Program-made: the position numbers and the translations under genes
Source: Mycobacterium sp. 1274761.0
GTDB taxonomy: Bacteria > Actinomycetota > Actinomycetes > Mycobacteriales > Mycobacteriaceae
NCBI RefSeq assembly: GCF_001668615.1
Contig: NZ_LZMC01000019.1
Coordinates: 62,001-126,000, forward strand
Direction: 5' to 3'
Length of the DNA stretch: 64,000 bases
The notes under the pieces: model-generated
Databases searched by the model: none
What the model was told of the DNA's origin: nothing
What the model saw: the letters and a program-made list of their open reading frames with translations, nothing else
In this document: in pieces, positions 39,279-49,041 of the stretch
How the letters are laid out: each line of letters opens with the position of its first letter
Numbering within the stretch: position 1 is the first letter of the stretch

Positions 39279-39297
39279 TTAGGTTAGCCTTACTATA
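39279..39297 (-). promoter_or_regulatory. IdeR box and -10 of the iron-linked gene
   Basis: Read on the minus strand: TATAGTAAGGCTAACCTAA. The half AAGGCTAACCTAA is nearly perfect for the IdeR consensus, and the total is 14 of 19. The -10-like TATAGT overlaps the box, so iron-loaded IdeR would block RNA polymerase. It lies 18 bases before the start codon. Confidence 0.8.
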
Positions 39298-39425
39298 GCT
39301 GCGGCGTGGGGAGTGGCCAGTCCCTGTGACCGGACTCACATTCAGGTAACCGGAGGGCTATGCGGGGTGCTTGGGTGCCGGGCACGGCCGTAAAACGAAA
39401 GAGTCCGATTTGGATACGACGCACG

Positions 39426-39442
39426 GTAGTAACGCCGTAGTA
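39426..39442 (+). promoter_or_regulatory. GTAGTA direct repeat before blaI, candidate BlaI operator
   Basis: GTAGTA occurs twice, 11 bases apart (39426 and 39437), with TAC following the second copy. It lies 37 to 53 bases before the blaI start, next to a possible -10 (TATGAA). BlaI-type repressors usually control their own genes, so this is a natural candidate; the exact operator is not proven. Confidence 0.4.
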
Positions 39443-39478
39443 CCCTGTATGAATCGCTCGTGTGGAGATGAACGGAAA

Positions 39479-39895
39479 GTGGCCAAGTTGACGCGTCTAG
39501 GCGACCTCGAACGCGCGGTGATGGACCATCTGTGGGCATCGCACGAGCCGCAAACCGTGCGCCAGGTACACGAGGCGTTGTCGGCCCAGCGGGATCTGGC
39601 CTACACCACGATCATGACCGTGCTCCAGCGGCTGGCCAAAAAGAACCTCGTCATTCAGCACCGTGACGACCGTGCCCATCGGTATGCGCCGACGCACGGC
39701 CGCGACGAGCTCGTCGCGGGGCTCATGGTCGACGCCCTGGACCAGGCCGCGGATTCCGGCAGCCGTGAGGCCGCGCTGGTGCATTTCGTCGAGCGGGTCG
39801 GCGCCGGGGAGGCCGCCGCGCTCCGGCGCGCGCTGGCCGAGTTGGAGACCAAGCACCAAATGCCCCCACCTAGTGGCGGTCCGGCCGGTCACTGA
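39479..39895 (+). CDS. blaI: BlaI family transcriptional repressor
   Basis: 138 residues from the GTG at 39479, the length of M. tuberculosis Rv1846c, with GGAG upstream. Winged-helix DNA-binding domain: RLGDLERAVMDHLW, TVRQVHEALSAQRDLAYTTI and VLQRLAKKNLV. A C-terminal dimerisation region contains LVHFVERVGAGEA. It represses genes for beta-lactam response and, in M. tuberculosis, others including ATP synthase genes. It is cotranscribed with an M56 peptidase gene 14 bases downstream that may relieve repression by cleavage. Confidence 0.93.
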   Translation: MAKLTRLGDLERAVMDHLWASHEPQTVRQVHEALSAQRDLAYTTIMTVLQRLAKKNLVIQHRDDRAHRYAPTHGRDELVAGLMVDALDQAADSGSREAALVHFVERVGAGEAAALRRALAELETKHQMPPPSGGPAGH

Positions 39896-39909
39896 GGGAC
39901 ACTAACAGC

Positions 39910-40830
39910 GTGTCCGCCCTGGCCTTCACCGTCGTCGCGCTGCTGTTGGTCGGACCCGTTCCGGCAGTGCTGGCCCGGGCCACATGGCCGATGCGGGCGC
40001 CCCGAGCGGCCATCGTGTTGTGGCAGTCCATCGCGCTGGCCGCGGTGCTCTCGGCGTTCAGCGCCGGTATCGCGATCGCCAGCCGGCTGTTCGTGCCCGG
40101 TTCCGACGGCAGGCCGACGGCGACCATCACCAGCGAGATAGAAGTGCTCGGCTGGCCGCTGTGGATCACCTATGTCCTGGTCTTCGCCCTAACCCTGCTG
40201 ATCGGCGCCCGGCTGATGATCGCCGTCATCCAGGTCGCGATCGCGACGCGACGCCGCAGGGCGCACCACCGCATGGTGGTCGATCTCGTTGGCAGGTCGC
40301 AGAAAAGCTGGCTGCGCATCCTCGACGTGGACCTGCCCTTGGCCTACTGCCTGCCCGGTGTGCGCAGCCGCGTCGTGGTGAGCCAGGGGGCGCTCACCGC
40401 GCTGGCGGACAGCGAGGTGACGGCCATCCTGTCCCACGAACGCGCCCATCTGCGGGCCCGTCACGACCTGGTGCTCGAGATGTTCACCGCGGTGCACGCG
40501 GCCTTCCCGCGGTTCGTCCGCAGCGCCAGCGCATTGGACGCGGTGCGGCTGCTCATCGAACTGCTCGCCGACGACGCCGCGGTGCGCGCCGCAGGCCCCA
40601 CTCCCCTGGCCCGCGCCCTGGTCACATGCGCCGAAGGTCGCGCCCCCGCAGGTGCGCTGGCCGCCGGCGGGCCGACGACCGTGCTGCGGGTACGTCGCCT
40701 CGGCGGCCGCGGCAACAGCATCGCGGTGGCCATCGGTGCGTATCTCGCGGCGGCGGCCGTGCTCGTCGTGCCCACGGTCGCGCTGGCGGTGCCGTGGCTG
40801 ACCGAACTCCATCGACTGTTCATCGCGTAG
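39910..40830 (+). CDS. M56 (BlaR1/MecR1-like) membrane metallopeptidase
   Basis: 306 residues with a GTG start. There are membrane helices near residues 2-24, 35-60, 78-105 and at the C-terminus (about 275-298). The cytoplasmic zinc-protease motif is HERAH (176-180), with the third ligand probably in ELLADDAAV. Unlike classic BlaR1 it has no extracellular penicillin-binding domain. It matches M. tuberculosis Rv1845c, the partner of BlaI. It probably cleaves BlaI on a signal that cannot be identified from the sequence. Confidence 0.88.
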   Translation: MSALAFTVVALLLVGPVPAVLARATWPMRAPRAAIVLWQSIALAAVLSAFSAGIAIASRLFVPGSDGRPTATITSEIEVLGWPLWITYVLVFALTLLIGARLMIAVIQVAIATRRRRAHHRMVVDLVGRSQKSWLRILDVDLPLAYCLPGVRSRVVVSQGALTALADSEVTAILSHERAHLRARHDLVLEMFTAVHAAFPRFVRSASALDAVRLLIELLADDAAVRAAGPTPLARALVTCAEGRAPAGALAAGGPTTVLRVRRLGGRGNSIAVAIGAYLAAAAVLVVPTVALAVPWLTELHRLFIA

Positions 40831-40893
40831 GCCCTGGCCGTTCGGTTACCGAAATTCCCTGCGTCACAACAAAACAACGAAAGGCTCTAGTCT

Positions 40894-42351
40894 GTGAGCT
40901 CGTCCGAATCAACCAATGGCACCGCTGCGATCGGCGTCACCGGCCTGGCCGTGATGGGATCCAACATCGCGAGGAACTTCGCCCGTCACGGCTACACCGT
41001 CGCTCTGCACAACCGCTCGGTGGCCAAGACCGACGCGCTGCTCGATGAACACGGCTCCGAGGGCAAGTTCGTGCGCTCCGAGACGATCGCCGAGTTCGCG
41101 GCCGCGCTGCAGAAGCCGCGACGCGCGCTGATCATGGTCAAGGCCGGCGACCCCACCGACGCCGTTATCAACGAGCTCGCCGACGCCTTCGAAGAGGGCG
41201 ACATCATCATCGACGGCGGAAATGCGTTGTACACCGACACGATTCGCCGTGAGAAGGCGATGCGCGAGCGCGGCCTGCACTTCGTCGGGGCGGGCATTTC
41301 CGGCGGCGAGGAGGGCGCGCTGAACGGCCCGTCGATCATGCCGGGCGGACCGGCCGAGTCGTACGAGTCGCTGGGTCCGCTGCTCGAGGAGATCTCCGCG
41401 CACGTGGACGGCGTGCCGTGCTGCACCCACATCGGACCCGACGGTGCAGGCCACTTCGTGAAGATGGTGCACAACGGCATCGAGTACTCGGACATGCAGC
41501 TCATCGGCGAGGCCTATCAGCTGCTGCGCGACGGCCTCGGCAAGTCCGCCGGTGAGATCGCCGATGTCTTCGACGAGTGGAACAAAGGCGATCTCGACAG
41601 CTTTCTGGTCGAGATCACCGCGAAGGTGCTGCGCCAGACCGACGCGCGTACCGGAAAGCCGCTCGTCGACGTGATTCTCGACGAGGCCGAGCAGAAAGGC
41701 ACCGGTCGCTGGACGGTGAAGTCGGCGCTCGACCTCGGTGTGCCGGTGACGGGCATCGCGGAAGCGGTGTTCGCGCGTGCACTGTCCGGATCGGTGACAC
41801 AGCGCGAAGCCACCACCGGCCTGGCATCGGGTGATCTCGGTGAAAAACCCAGCGACGCAGGGAAATTCATTGAAGACGTCCGACAGGCGCTGTACGCCTC
41901 CAAGATCATCGCCTACGCACAGGGCTTCAACCAGATCCAGGCCGGCAGCGCCGAGTACGACTGGGGCATCACGCCGGGCGACCTTGCCACCATCTGGCGC
42001 GGCGGTTGCATCATCCGGGCGAAGTTCCTCAATCGCATCAAGGAGGCGTTCGATGAGAACCCGGACCTGCCGACGCTGATCGTCGCGCCTTACTTCCGCA
42101 GCGCCATCGAGTCGGCGATCGACGGCTGGCGTCGCGTCGTGGTGTCCGCGACCCAGCTCGGTATCCCGATTCCGGGGTTCAGCTCGGCGCTCTCGTACTA
42201 CGACGCGCTGCGCACCGAGCGGCTGCCTGCGGCACTGACCCAAGGGCTGCGCGACTACTTCGGCGCCCACACCTACGGCCGGATCGACGCCGACCGCGAC
42301 AAGAAGTTCCACACGCTGTGGAGCGGCGACCGCAGCGAAGTCGAAGCCTGA
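40894..42351 (+). CDS. gnd1: 6-phosphogluconate dehydrogenase (decarboxylating)
   Basis: 485 residues with a GTG start, the length of M. tuberculosis Rv1844c. The NADP-binding motif is GVTGLAVMGSNIARN; the substrate site includes GISGGEEGALNGPSIMPGG and the Lys in HFVKMVHNGIEYSDMQ. The C-terminal tail YGRIDADRDKKFHTLWSG reaches into the other subunit's active site. It converts 6-phosphogluconate to ribulose 5-phosphate, CO2 and NADPH in the oxidative pentose phosphate pathway. An inverted repeat after the stop suggests its own terminator. Confidence 0.96.
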   Translation: MSSSESTNGTAAIGVTGLAVMGSNIARNFARHGYTVALHNRSVAKTDALLDEHGSEGKFVRSETIAEFAAALQKPRRALIMVKAGDPTDAVINELADAFEEGDIIIDGGNALYTDTIRREKAMRERGLHFVGAGISGGEEGALNGPSIMPGGPAESYESLGPLLEEISAHVDGVPCCTHIGPDGAGHFVKMVHNGIEYSDMQLIGEAYQLLRDGLGKSAGEIADVFDEWNKGDLDSFLVEITAKVLRQTDARTGKPLVDVILDEAEQKGTGRWTVKSALDLGVPVTGIAEAVFARALSGSVTQREATTGLASGDLGEKPSDAGKFIEDVRQALYASKIIAYAQGFNQIQAGSAEYDWGITPGDLATIWRGGCIIRAKFLNRIKEAFDENPDLPTLIVAPYFRSAIESAIDGWRRVVVSATQLGIPIPGFSSALSYYDALRTERLPAALTQGLRDYFGAHTYGRIDADRDKKFHTLWSGDRSEVEA

Positions 42352-42360
42352 CCAAACCTC

Positions 42361-43877
<1,517 letters not shown>

Positions 43878-43943
43878 GTTAGCCGATCGGGGCCGACCGG
43901 CTAACATGAGACTTTCACCGGTCGTGGATCAGAAAGGCAACCT

Positions 43944-44102
43944 GTGCCGCAGGCACCCGTTGAGGCCGTGAGCTTTCGGGCCGAGGGGCCAGCCCCGGCA
44001 ATGCCAGGAAACCCGACCGGAGCCGACCCCGAAGCCGGAGCCGAGCCCTCTTCTAGCTGGCCGGGCCTGCTGCCCGGCGACCCTTCCACGAGGACGCGAT
44101 GA
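43944..44102 (+). CDS. Small coupled reading frame (52 residues) before the CNNM/CBS genes
   Basis: GTG at 43944 with GAAAGG about 7 bases upstream. The frame runs 52 codons and its TGA overlaps the ATG of the next gene (ATGA), which is how most true operon genes in this window are joined. The product is rich in Pro, Gly, Ala and Glu with no cysteine and no membrane segment; part reads [16 protein letters not shown]. No homologue is known to me. It may be a leader peptide that sets translation of the membrane protein or a small protein in its own right. The start and the reality of the gene are not certain. Confidence 0.45.
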   Translation: MPQAPVEAVSFRAEGPAPAMPGNPTGADPEAGAEPSSSWPGLLPGDPSTRTR

Positions 44103-45472
44103 GCGTCGTCTACACCCTGCTGGCGCTGCTCGCCTTCATCGTCCTCACCGCGGGCACAGCGGTGTTCGTAGCCGCGGAGTTCTCGCTGACCGCCCTCGAG
44201 CGCAGCACGGTCGACGCCAACGCCCGCGCCGGCGGAACCCGCGACCACCTGGTCAAGCGGGCCCACAAGACCCTGTCGTTCCAGCTGTCCGGCGCGCAGG
44301 TCGGGATCTCGCTTACCACGCTGATCACCGGCTACCTCGCTGAGCCGCTCATCGCGCGCCTGCTCGAACCCGTCTTCGCCTCGGTGGCCCTGACCGAGAA
44401 CATCGCCGCCGGCCTCGCGCTGGTGTTGTCGCTGCTGATCGCCACGTCGGTTTCGATGGTCTTCGGCGAGTTGGTCGCGCAGTACCTCGCCGTGGCCAAA
44501 CCGGTGGAGACCGCTCGCATGGTGGCAGGCCCGCAGGTGCTGTTCTCGATGTTGTTCACCCCGGTCATCAAGCTGACCAACGGCACCGCCAACTGGATCC
44601 TGCGCCGGCTGGGCATCGAACCCGCCGAGGAGCTGCGGTCGGCGCGATCTCCTCAGGAGCTCGGGTCCCTGGTGCGTAACTCTGCGCGGCGCGGGGCGCT
44701 CGACCCGATCACGGCCGCGCTGGTGGACCGTTCGCTGCAATTCGGGTCGCGCACCGCAGAGGAGCTGATGACACCCCGATCCAAGATCGAGGTGCTCCAG
44801 GCAGAGCAGAACGTCGCCGATCTCATCGAGTTGGCGATGGAGACCGGCCTGTCGCGGTTTCCGATCGTCGAGGGCGACCTTGACGAGACCATTGGGCTGG
44901 TGCACGTCAAAGGCGTGTTCGAGGTGCCGCCGCAGGACCGGCCGCGCACTCAGCTCGCGGGTCTGGCCATACCGGTGCCGGTGGTGCCCTCGACGCTCGA
45001 CGGGGACGACGTCATGGCCGAGATCCGGTCCAGCGGGCTGCAGACGGTGCTGGTGGCCGACGAATACGGCGGCACCGCGGGGATGGTGACCATGGAGGAC
45101 CTGATCGAGGAGATCGTCGGTGACGTGCGCGACGAGCACGACGACGTCACCCCCGACGTGTTGCGGATGAGCCGCGACAGTTGGCGTGTTTCGGGGCTGC
45201 TGCGCACCGACGAGGTGGCCGGAACGGTCGGGTTCCGCGCTCCCGAAGGCGAATACGAGACCATCGGCGGCCTGGTGATGCAGGAGCTGGGGCACATCCC
45301 CAAACCCGGTGAAGCGGTCGAGTTGACGGCGTTCGATCCCGACAGTCCGATCGACGACCCGGTGCGCTGGCAGGCCGCGGTCGTGCGGATGGACGGCAGG
45401 CGCATCGACCTGCTCGAGCTGACCAAGCTCGGCCGCCGCAGCGACCTCGACGAGCAGGGCGGTAGGCGCTGA
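44099..45472 (+). CDS. CNNM/CBS-domain membrane protein (Rv1842c-like)
   Basis: 457 residues; ATG at 44099 behind GAGGA. An N-terminal CNNM (DUF21) domain with about four helices contains [19 protein letters not shown] and [20 protein letters not shown]. Two CBS domains follow (about 215-335; [33 protein letters not shown]), then a CorC/HlyC-type C-terminal domain. The family includes magnesium/cobalt efflux-related proteins and was formerly called hemolysin-like. It matches Rv1842c. Its stop overlaps the start of a shorter paralogue, so the two may form a heteromer; transport function is inferred from the family. Confidence 0.9.
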   Translation: MSVVYTLLALLAFIVLTAGTAVFVAAEFSLTALERSTVDANARAGGTRDHLVKRAHKTLSFQLSGAQVGISLTTLITGYLAEPLIARLLEPVFASVALTENIAAGLALVLSLLIATSVSMVFGELVAQYLAVAKPVETARMVAGPQVLFSMLFTPVIKLTNGTANWILRRLGIEPAEELRSARSPQELGSLVRNSARRGALDPITAALVDRSLQFGSRTAEELMTPRSKIEVLQAEQNVADLIELAMETGLSRFPIVEGDLDETIGLVHVKGVFEVPPQDRPRTQLAGLAIPVPVVPSTLDGDDVMAEIRSSGLQTVLVADEYGGTAGMVTMEDLIEEIVGDVRDEHDDVTPDVLRMSRDSWRVSGLLRTDEVAGTVGFRAPEGEYETIGGLVMQELGHIPKPGEAVELTAFDPDSPIDDPVRWQAAVVRMDGRRIDLLELTKLGRRSDLDEQGGRR

Positions 45473-46527
45473 TGGGCGGCGACATCTTCGGCGTGCTGTT
45501 CACGGTGTTGCTGCTCGCGGCGAACGCGTTCTTCGTCGGCGCCGAGTTTGCGCTGATATCCGCGCGCCGCGACCGCCTCGAAGCCCTCGCCGAGCAGGGC
45601 AAGCGCCGTGCGGTCATCGTGATCCGCGCCGGCCAGAACCTGTCGCTGATGCTGGCCGGCGCGCAGTTGGGCATCACGATCTGCTCGATCCTGCTCGGTC
45701 GCGTCGGCGAACCGGCGGTGGCGCACCTGCTCGAGAAGCCGTTCGACCTCCTCGGCGTGCCTGACGCGGTGCTGCACACCGTGTCGTTCGTCATCGCGAT
45801 CACCGTCGTGGTGGTGTTGCACGTGCTGCTCGGCGAAATGGTGCCGAAGAACATCGCGATCGCGGGGCCCGAATCGGCTGCCATGCTGCTGGTGCCGCCG
45901 TATCTGGCCTGGGTCCGAATGGCGCGCCCCGTCATCGCGGTCTACGACTGGTGTGCGCACGTGACGCTGCGCGCGGTGGGCATCAAGGCGAAACCCGAAC
46001 TGGAGAACACCGTTTCGACCGTCGAGCTGTCCGAGATGATCGCCGAGTCGTTGAGCGAGGGACTGCTCGACCCCGAGGAGCACAACCGGTTGTCGCGCGC
46101 GCTGCAGATCCGCACCCGGGCCGTGTCGGACGTGGCGATCCCGCTGCGTGAGGTGCACGCCGTGGCGGCGGCCGCCGACGGCCGCGGGCCCCGCGTGAGC
46201 GCGATCCAACAGGCGTTGCAGGACAGCGGCTACTCGCGTTTCCCGGTGGTCGGCAGCGATGACCAGTTCATCGGCTACGTGCACATCAAGGACGTGCTGA
46301 GCCTGGTCGCCGACGCCGACGCCGTCGTCGACCTGTCGATGGTCCGCCCGCTGCCCCAGGTGCCTGCCTCCACCCCGCTGCCCGATGCGCTGTCACGGTT
46401 GCGCCGCAGCAACAGCCACCTGGCCCTGGTCACCGCCGACGACGGCAGCGTGACGGCGATCGTGGCACTCGAGGACCTGGTGGAAGACCTCGTCGGGACG
46501 ATGCGGCATCGGAGCCACGATGATTGA
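45472..46527 (+). CDS. CNNM/CBS-domain membrane protein, short paralogue (Rv1841c-like)
   Basis: 351 residues; the ATG overlaps the stop of the preceding paralogue (TGATG). It has the same CNNM domain (FFVGAEFALISARRDRLEAL, LAGAQLGITICSILLGRVGEP) and CBS pair (YSRFPVVGSDDQFIGYVHIKD, VTAIVALEDLVEDLVG) but ends there, without the C-terminal CorC domain. It matches Rv1841c. The family is linked to divalent cation homeostasis. The 3' end overlaps by 8 bases the 5' remnant of the broken glycosylase-family gene. Confidence 0.9.
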   Translation: MGGDIFGVLFTVLLLAANAFFVGAEFALISARRDRLEALAEQGKRRAVIVIRAGQNLSLMLAGAQLGITICSILLGRVGEPAVAHLLEKPFDLLGVPDAVLHTVSFVIAITVVVVLHVLLGEMVPKNIAIAGPESAAMLLVPPYLAWVRMARPVIAVYDWCAHVTLRAVGIKAKPELENTVSTVELSEMIAESLSEGLLDPEEHNRLSRALQIRTRAVSDVAIPLREVHAVAAAADGRGPRVSAIQQALQDSGYSRFPVVGSDDQFIGYVHIKDVLSLVADADAVVDLSMVRPLPQVPASTPLPDALSRLRRSNSHLALVTADDGSVTAIVALEDLVEDLVGTMRHRSHDD

Positions 46528-46864
46528 CACCGTGCTCGCCGAGGTCGACTGGATCGCGCGGCGGGAGACATACCGTCGACGGGTCGAGCGGTTCCTCGCG
46601 CCCCATCTGCAACGCGCTCACGCCGGCGAGGCACATTCGGTGTGGGACTTCCGCTTTCGCCACTACAGCCTGCGACCGCGCCAACTGCGCGTGTGGCATC
46701 CCGGCTTCGGCACATTGCTCGACGGAGGCGACAGCGCCGCGGCGCGGCGCTACCTCGGCCGCACCGGATACGGCGCCCACCCGGCGGGTGTGACGGTGAC
46801 CGCCGAGTACCTGCGAGCGCGGGTGGACACTATGCGGTTCATCGCAGACGTTGCCGTGGGTTAA
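46520..46864 (+). pseudogene. 5' remnant of a gene of the family labelled 3-methyladenine DNA glycosylase
   Basis: 114 codons. The sequence aligns along its whole length with the first about 106 residues of the intact minus-strand family member at 47950-48813: YSLRPRQLRVWHPGFG here versus YTLTPGQLRRWHPGYG there, and TAEYLRARVDTMRFI versus DPAHLEKRWGTVEYI. It stops just after that point. The matching C-terminal part lies on the same strand at 49042-49326. So one gene has been split and its middle (about 91 codons) lost. It overlaps the CBS gene by 8 bases and could still be translated as a short peptide. The glycosylase label is from memory of annotations, not from a catalytic motif. Confidence 0.8.
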
Positions 46865-47232
46865 AAGCGTCGCGGAGGTCAGGCCGCAACACGAAGATGG
46901 TGGGTTCTACTCGCCCACGCCGACTGTGGCTCTTCGGCACCCGCGGGACTCGTATCTGTGCTTGCGCCTGGCCAAGCGACGTTTTCAATGCATTGATCGA
47001 TCTGATCACTAGCACCATAAAACCGACCTGAACATGAGTATTAGGCGTCGGTCCGAACGATGGCGTCAATAAATCTCGTCGACCCGGGTTTAAACCGCTA
47101 GTTAGTGGCTAGCCCCATTCCCGGGGATGGGAAGCGTGTCCCACAGGGGGGTCAGGGTTCGGTCCTATGGGCTGCGCTGCGACGGCGCAGGCCCGGTCAT
47201 CTGGAATCGGAATCTGAAAAGGGAGAAAAGGC
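46865..47232. other. Left part of the inserted segment, no gene recognised
   Basis: 368 bases with visibly lower GC than the neighbours (for example the stretch around 46985-47100 with CATTGATCGATCTGATCAC and TTTAAACC). No reading frame of credible length, no tRNA and no transposase remnant was seen. The last part, from about 47110, has GC-rich short inverted repeats and leads into the GGGAGAAAAGG ribosome-binding region of the secreted-protein gene. It probably holds that gene's promoter. Confidence 0.5.
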
Positions 47233-47784
47233 ATGTCACGACTAATAAGGCTGCTCATCCTTGCGGTGAGCGCCGCAATGATCGCGTGCATGGGCGCCCT
47301 CGGCGCCGCGAGCACCGCTACGGCCGCACCGCCTGGCGTGGGCGCGAAGAACACCGTCAAGGTGACTGGAACGGGCCCGAACGGGGAGAAGTTCAACGGC
47401 CAGTTTACGGCGAGTAGTGCCCAGGCCTCGTCTGCTCCGAAGGGAGCGGACGTCGTCGGCCAACTTACCGGTACCCTCATGACGCCGGGCCAAGGCCAAG
47501 GCAATAACCCACGGCAGGTCGACCAGCAGGTCGCGTTGCCCGTCACCGACGTCCAGCAGGCGACTTGTCAGGTCCTCAACCTGACACTGGGACCGCTCGA
47601 CCTGACTCTGCTAGGACTGAACGTCCATCTTGACCAGGTTCACTTGGTTATCACAGCGACCCCAGGTGGCGGGATCCTAGGCGACCTGCTATGTAGTCTC
47701 GCCGGTGGACCAGGAGTGCCAGGGACGCTGGGTCAGGTTATCGACCTGCTCAACCGGATCCTGGCGGCGCTCGGAGGACTTTAA
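47233..47784 (+). CDS. Small secreted protein of unknown function in the insertion
   Basis: 183 residues; GGGAGAAAAGG precedes the ATG. A signal peptide (MSRLIRLLILAVSAAMIACM onward) ends near ATAA-PPGVG, about residue 32. The mature protein has a Gly/Pro/Gln-rich linker and a C-terminal domain with CQVLNLTLGPLDLTLLGLNV, HLDQVHLVITATPGGG and GDLLCSLAG. The two cysteines of the mature part would form one disulfide. I recall the pattern from unnamed secreted proteins of many actinobacteria. It lies inside the 2.2-kb segment that interrupts the glycosylase-family gene and has its own terminator, so it looks like cargo that arrived with the segment. Confidence 0.78.
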   Translation: MSRLIRLLILAVSAAMIACMGALGAASTATAAPPGVGAKNTVKVTGTGPNGEKFNGQFTASSAQASSAPKGADVVGQLTGTLMTPGQGQGNNPRQVDQQVALPVTDVQQATCQVLNLTLGPLDLTLLGLNVHLDQVHLVITATPGGGILGDLLCSLAGGPGVPGTLGQVIDLLNRILAALGGL

Positions 47785-47803
47785 ACTCCGCTAGTGTGGC
47801 ACG

Positions 47804-47839
47804 TCACCGCCCGTATCCCGCTCGGGGTACGGGCGGTGA
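47804..47839 (+). terminator. Terminator after the secreted-protein gene
   Basis: A 16-bp stem (47804-47819 with 47824-47839; one G-T pair) and a 4-base loop, 19 bases after the stop. The minus-strand gene ending at 47950 is convergent, so it may serve both. Confidence 0.8.
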
Positions 47840-47949
47840 TCTGCTGCGTGTGGCGGACCGCCAGCAGGTCGGGTCGTGCTACTCCGCTCATCGGCGACGG
47901 CTAACCAGTTAGTCGCGGAAGCGTGCGCCGTAGCACAAGCCAATTGCAC

Positions 47950-48813
47950 TCATTTCGAGCGAGCCCGCTGTAGCTCTTGGCATCGGGTGAGTAGCTTGGC
48001 CCGGACAGCGGCAGCGCGGCGCGCTAACCCGGTCTGCTGCCGCACGTACGCCGCCCGGCCCTCCCCCGTTTCGACCGGCACTGGCGTATATCCGAAGGCG
48101 CTCAGGTCGTACGGGGAGGCCCGCATGTCGAGTTCCCTTGCCTGGAAAGCCAACTCGAACGCGTCCCATAACAGGTCAGATCCCACTAGTGGGAGCAGCT
48201 TGCCCGCGAACTTGTACAGATCCATTCCGGCATGAAGACAGCCCGGCTGTTCGTTCGCCATCTGCGTTTCGCGGCTCAGCATTCGCGTGTTGCGGCGCAC
48301 GGCCGGGTCGGTGAAAAACCGGAAGGCGTCGAAATGGGTACACCGCAGCGGCAATGACTCCACGACGGCATCGGTGCCGCCATCGCCTAAGCGGAGGGGC
48401 AACCCGTGGCGGAGTTCACCGGGTCGGGCCCGATAGACCATCGCCCACTCGTGCAACCCGAAGCAGCCGAAATTTGGAGGCCTGTTCGCCGTCTGCTCCA
48501 GCAGATGGATGATGTATTCGACTGTGCCCCAGCGCTTTTCGAGGTGCGCGGGATCGACAGCGACACCGGAGGGAGTTCGTCGGTAGCCGCGAAGGTTCGC
48601 ATACTCCTCTGATTCCTGACCGGCCAGCGTGACCCCGTACCCGGGGTGCCATCGCCGCAGCTGTCCAGGCGTGAGGGTGTAGTAAGTGAACAGGAAGTCG
48701 ATGACCGGATGCGGTTGGCCAGCTTTGCGCAGCCGCAGGTATGGGTCGAGCAGCGCCCGGACCCTTCTCCGGTGGTGGTCCCGGCGCGGCAACCATTCTT
48801 CCGGGTCGAGCAT
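47950..48813 (-). CDS. Intact member of the family labelled 3-methyladenine DNA glycosylase
   Basis: 287 residues with an ATG at 48813. It covers the full length of the family and is the intact counterpart of the two plus-strand remnants on either side. Conserved-looking segments are RRWHPGYGVTLAG, NFGCFGLHEWAMVYR, LPLRCTHFDAFRFFT, HAGMDLYKF and ARELDMRASPYDL. No helix-hairpin-helix or known glycosylase catalytic motif can be pointed to, so the usual name should be treated as a label. Identity with the remnants is roughly 40-50% by eye, so it is a divergent relative and not a recent duplicate. It probably came in with the inserted segment and may replace the lost function. Confidence 0.8.
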   Translation of the reverse strand: MLDPEEWLPRRDHHRRRVRALLDPYLRLRKAGQPHPVIDFLFTYYTLTPGQLRRWHPGYGVTLAGQESEEYANLRGYRRTPSGVAVDPAHLEKRWGTVEYIIHLLEQTANRPPNFGCFGLHEWAMVYRARPGELRHGLPLRLGDGGTDAVVESLPLRCTHFDAFRFFTDPAVRRNTRMLSRETQMANEQPGCLHAGMDLYKFAGKLLPLVGSDLLWDAFELAFQARELDMRASPYDLSAFGYTPVPVETGEGRAAYVRQQTGLARRAAAVRAKLLTRCQELQRARSK

Positions 48814-49041
48814 CGCACGGATATTACTCTGGCAGTGAGCAATTGCGCCGACGGGCCTGGCTATTTTGCCGTCCTGTCGCCGGGTCGATCTATCCGGCAG
48901 CCCTACTCTCCTACGGCTGCCGTGCCGGGTCGCCGGCAGTTGGAGCTAACCTCAAATCTCTAGGAACCTAGATGGATTGGGCGCAATGCGCTGGGTGAAT
49001 AACCGGACTGGCGGCTTCGTATATTCGAATGAAACCGTAGG

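Noticed and set aside
40909-42312. Long antisense reading frame opposite gnd1 (467 codons), and similar frames opposite lon (10376-11509), glcB (50224-51570), the CNNM gene (43901-45295) and lldD2 (5000-6085)
   Set aside because: High-GC genes create open antisense frames; these have no motifs, have arginine- and histidine-rich random composition, and lie exactly over well-identified genes.
43904-44098. Possible SAM-IV-like or other riboswitch before the CNNM/CBS genes (GGCCGGGCCTGCTGCCCGGCGACCC resembles such cores)
   Set aside because: The required pseudoknot and flanking stems could not be found, the region is an open 52-codon frame with a coupled end, and the resemblance is only to GC-rich fragments.
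46865-47232. Transposase, phage or tRNA remnant at the left edge of the insertion
   Set aside because: No reading frame, terminal repeat pair, target duplication or cloverleaf could be made out by eye.
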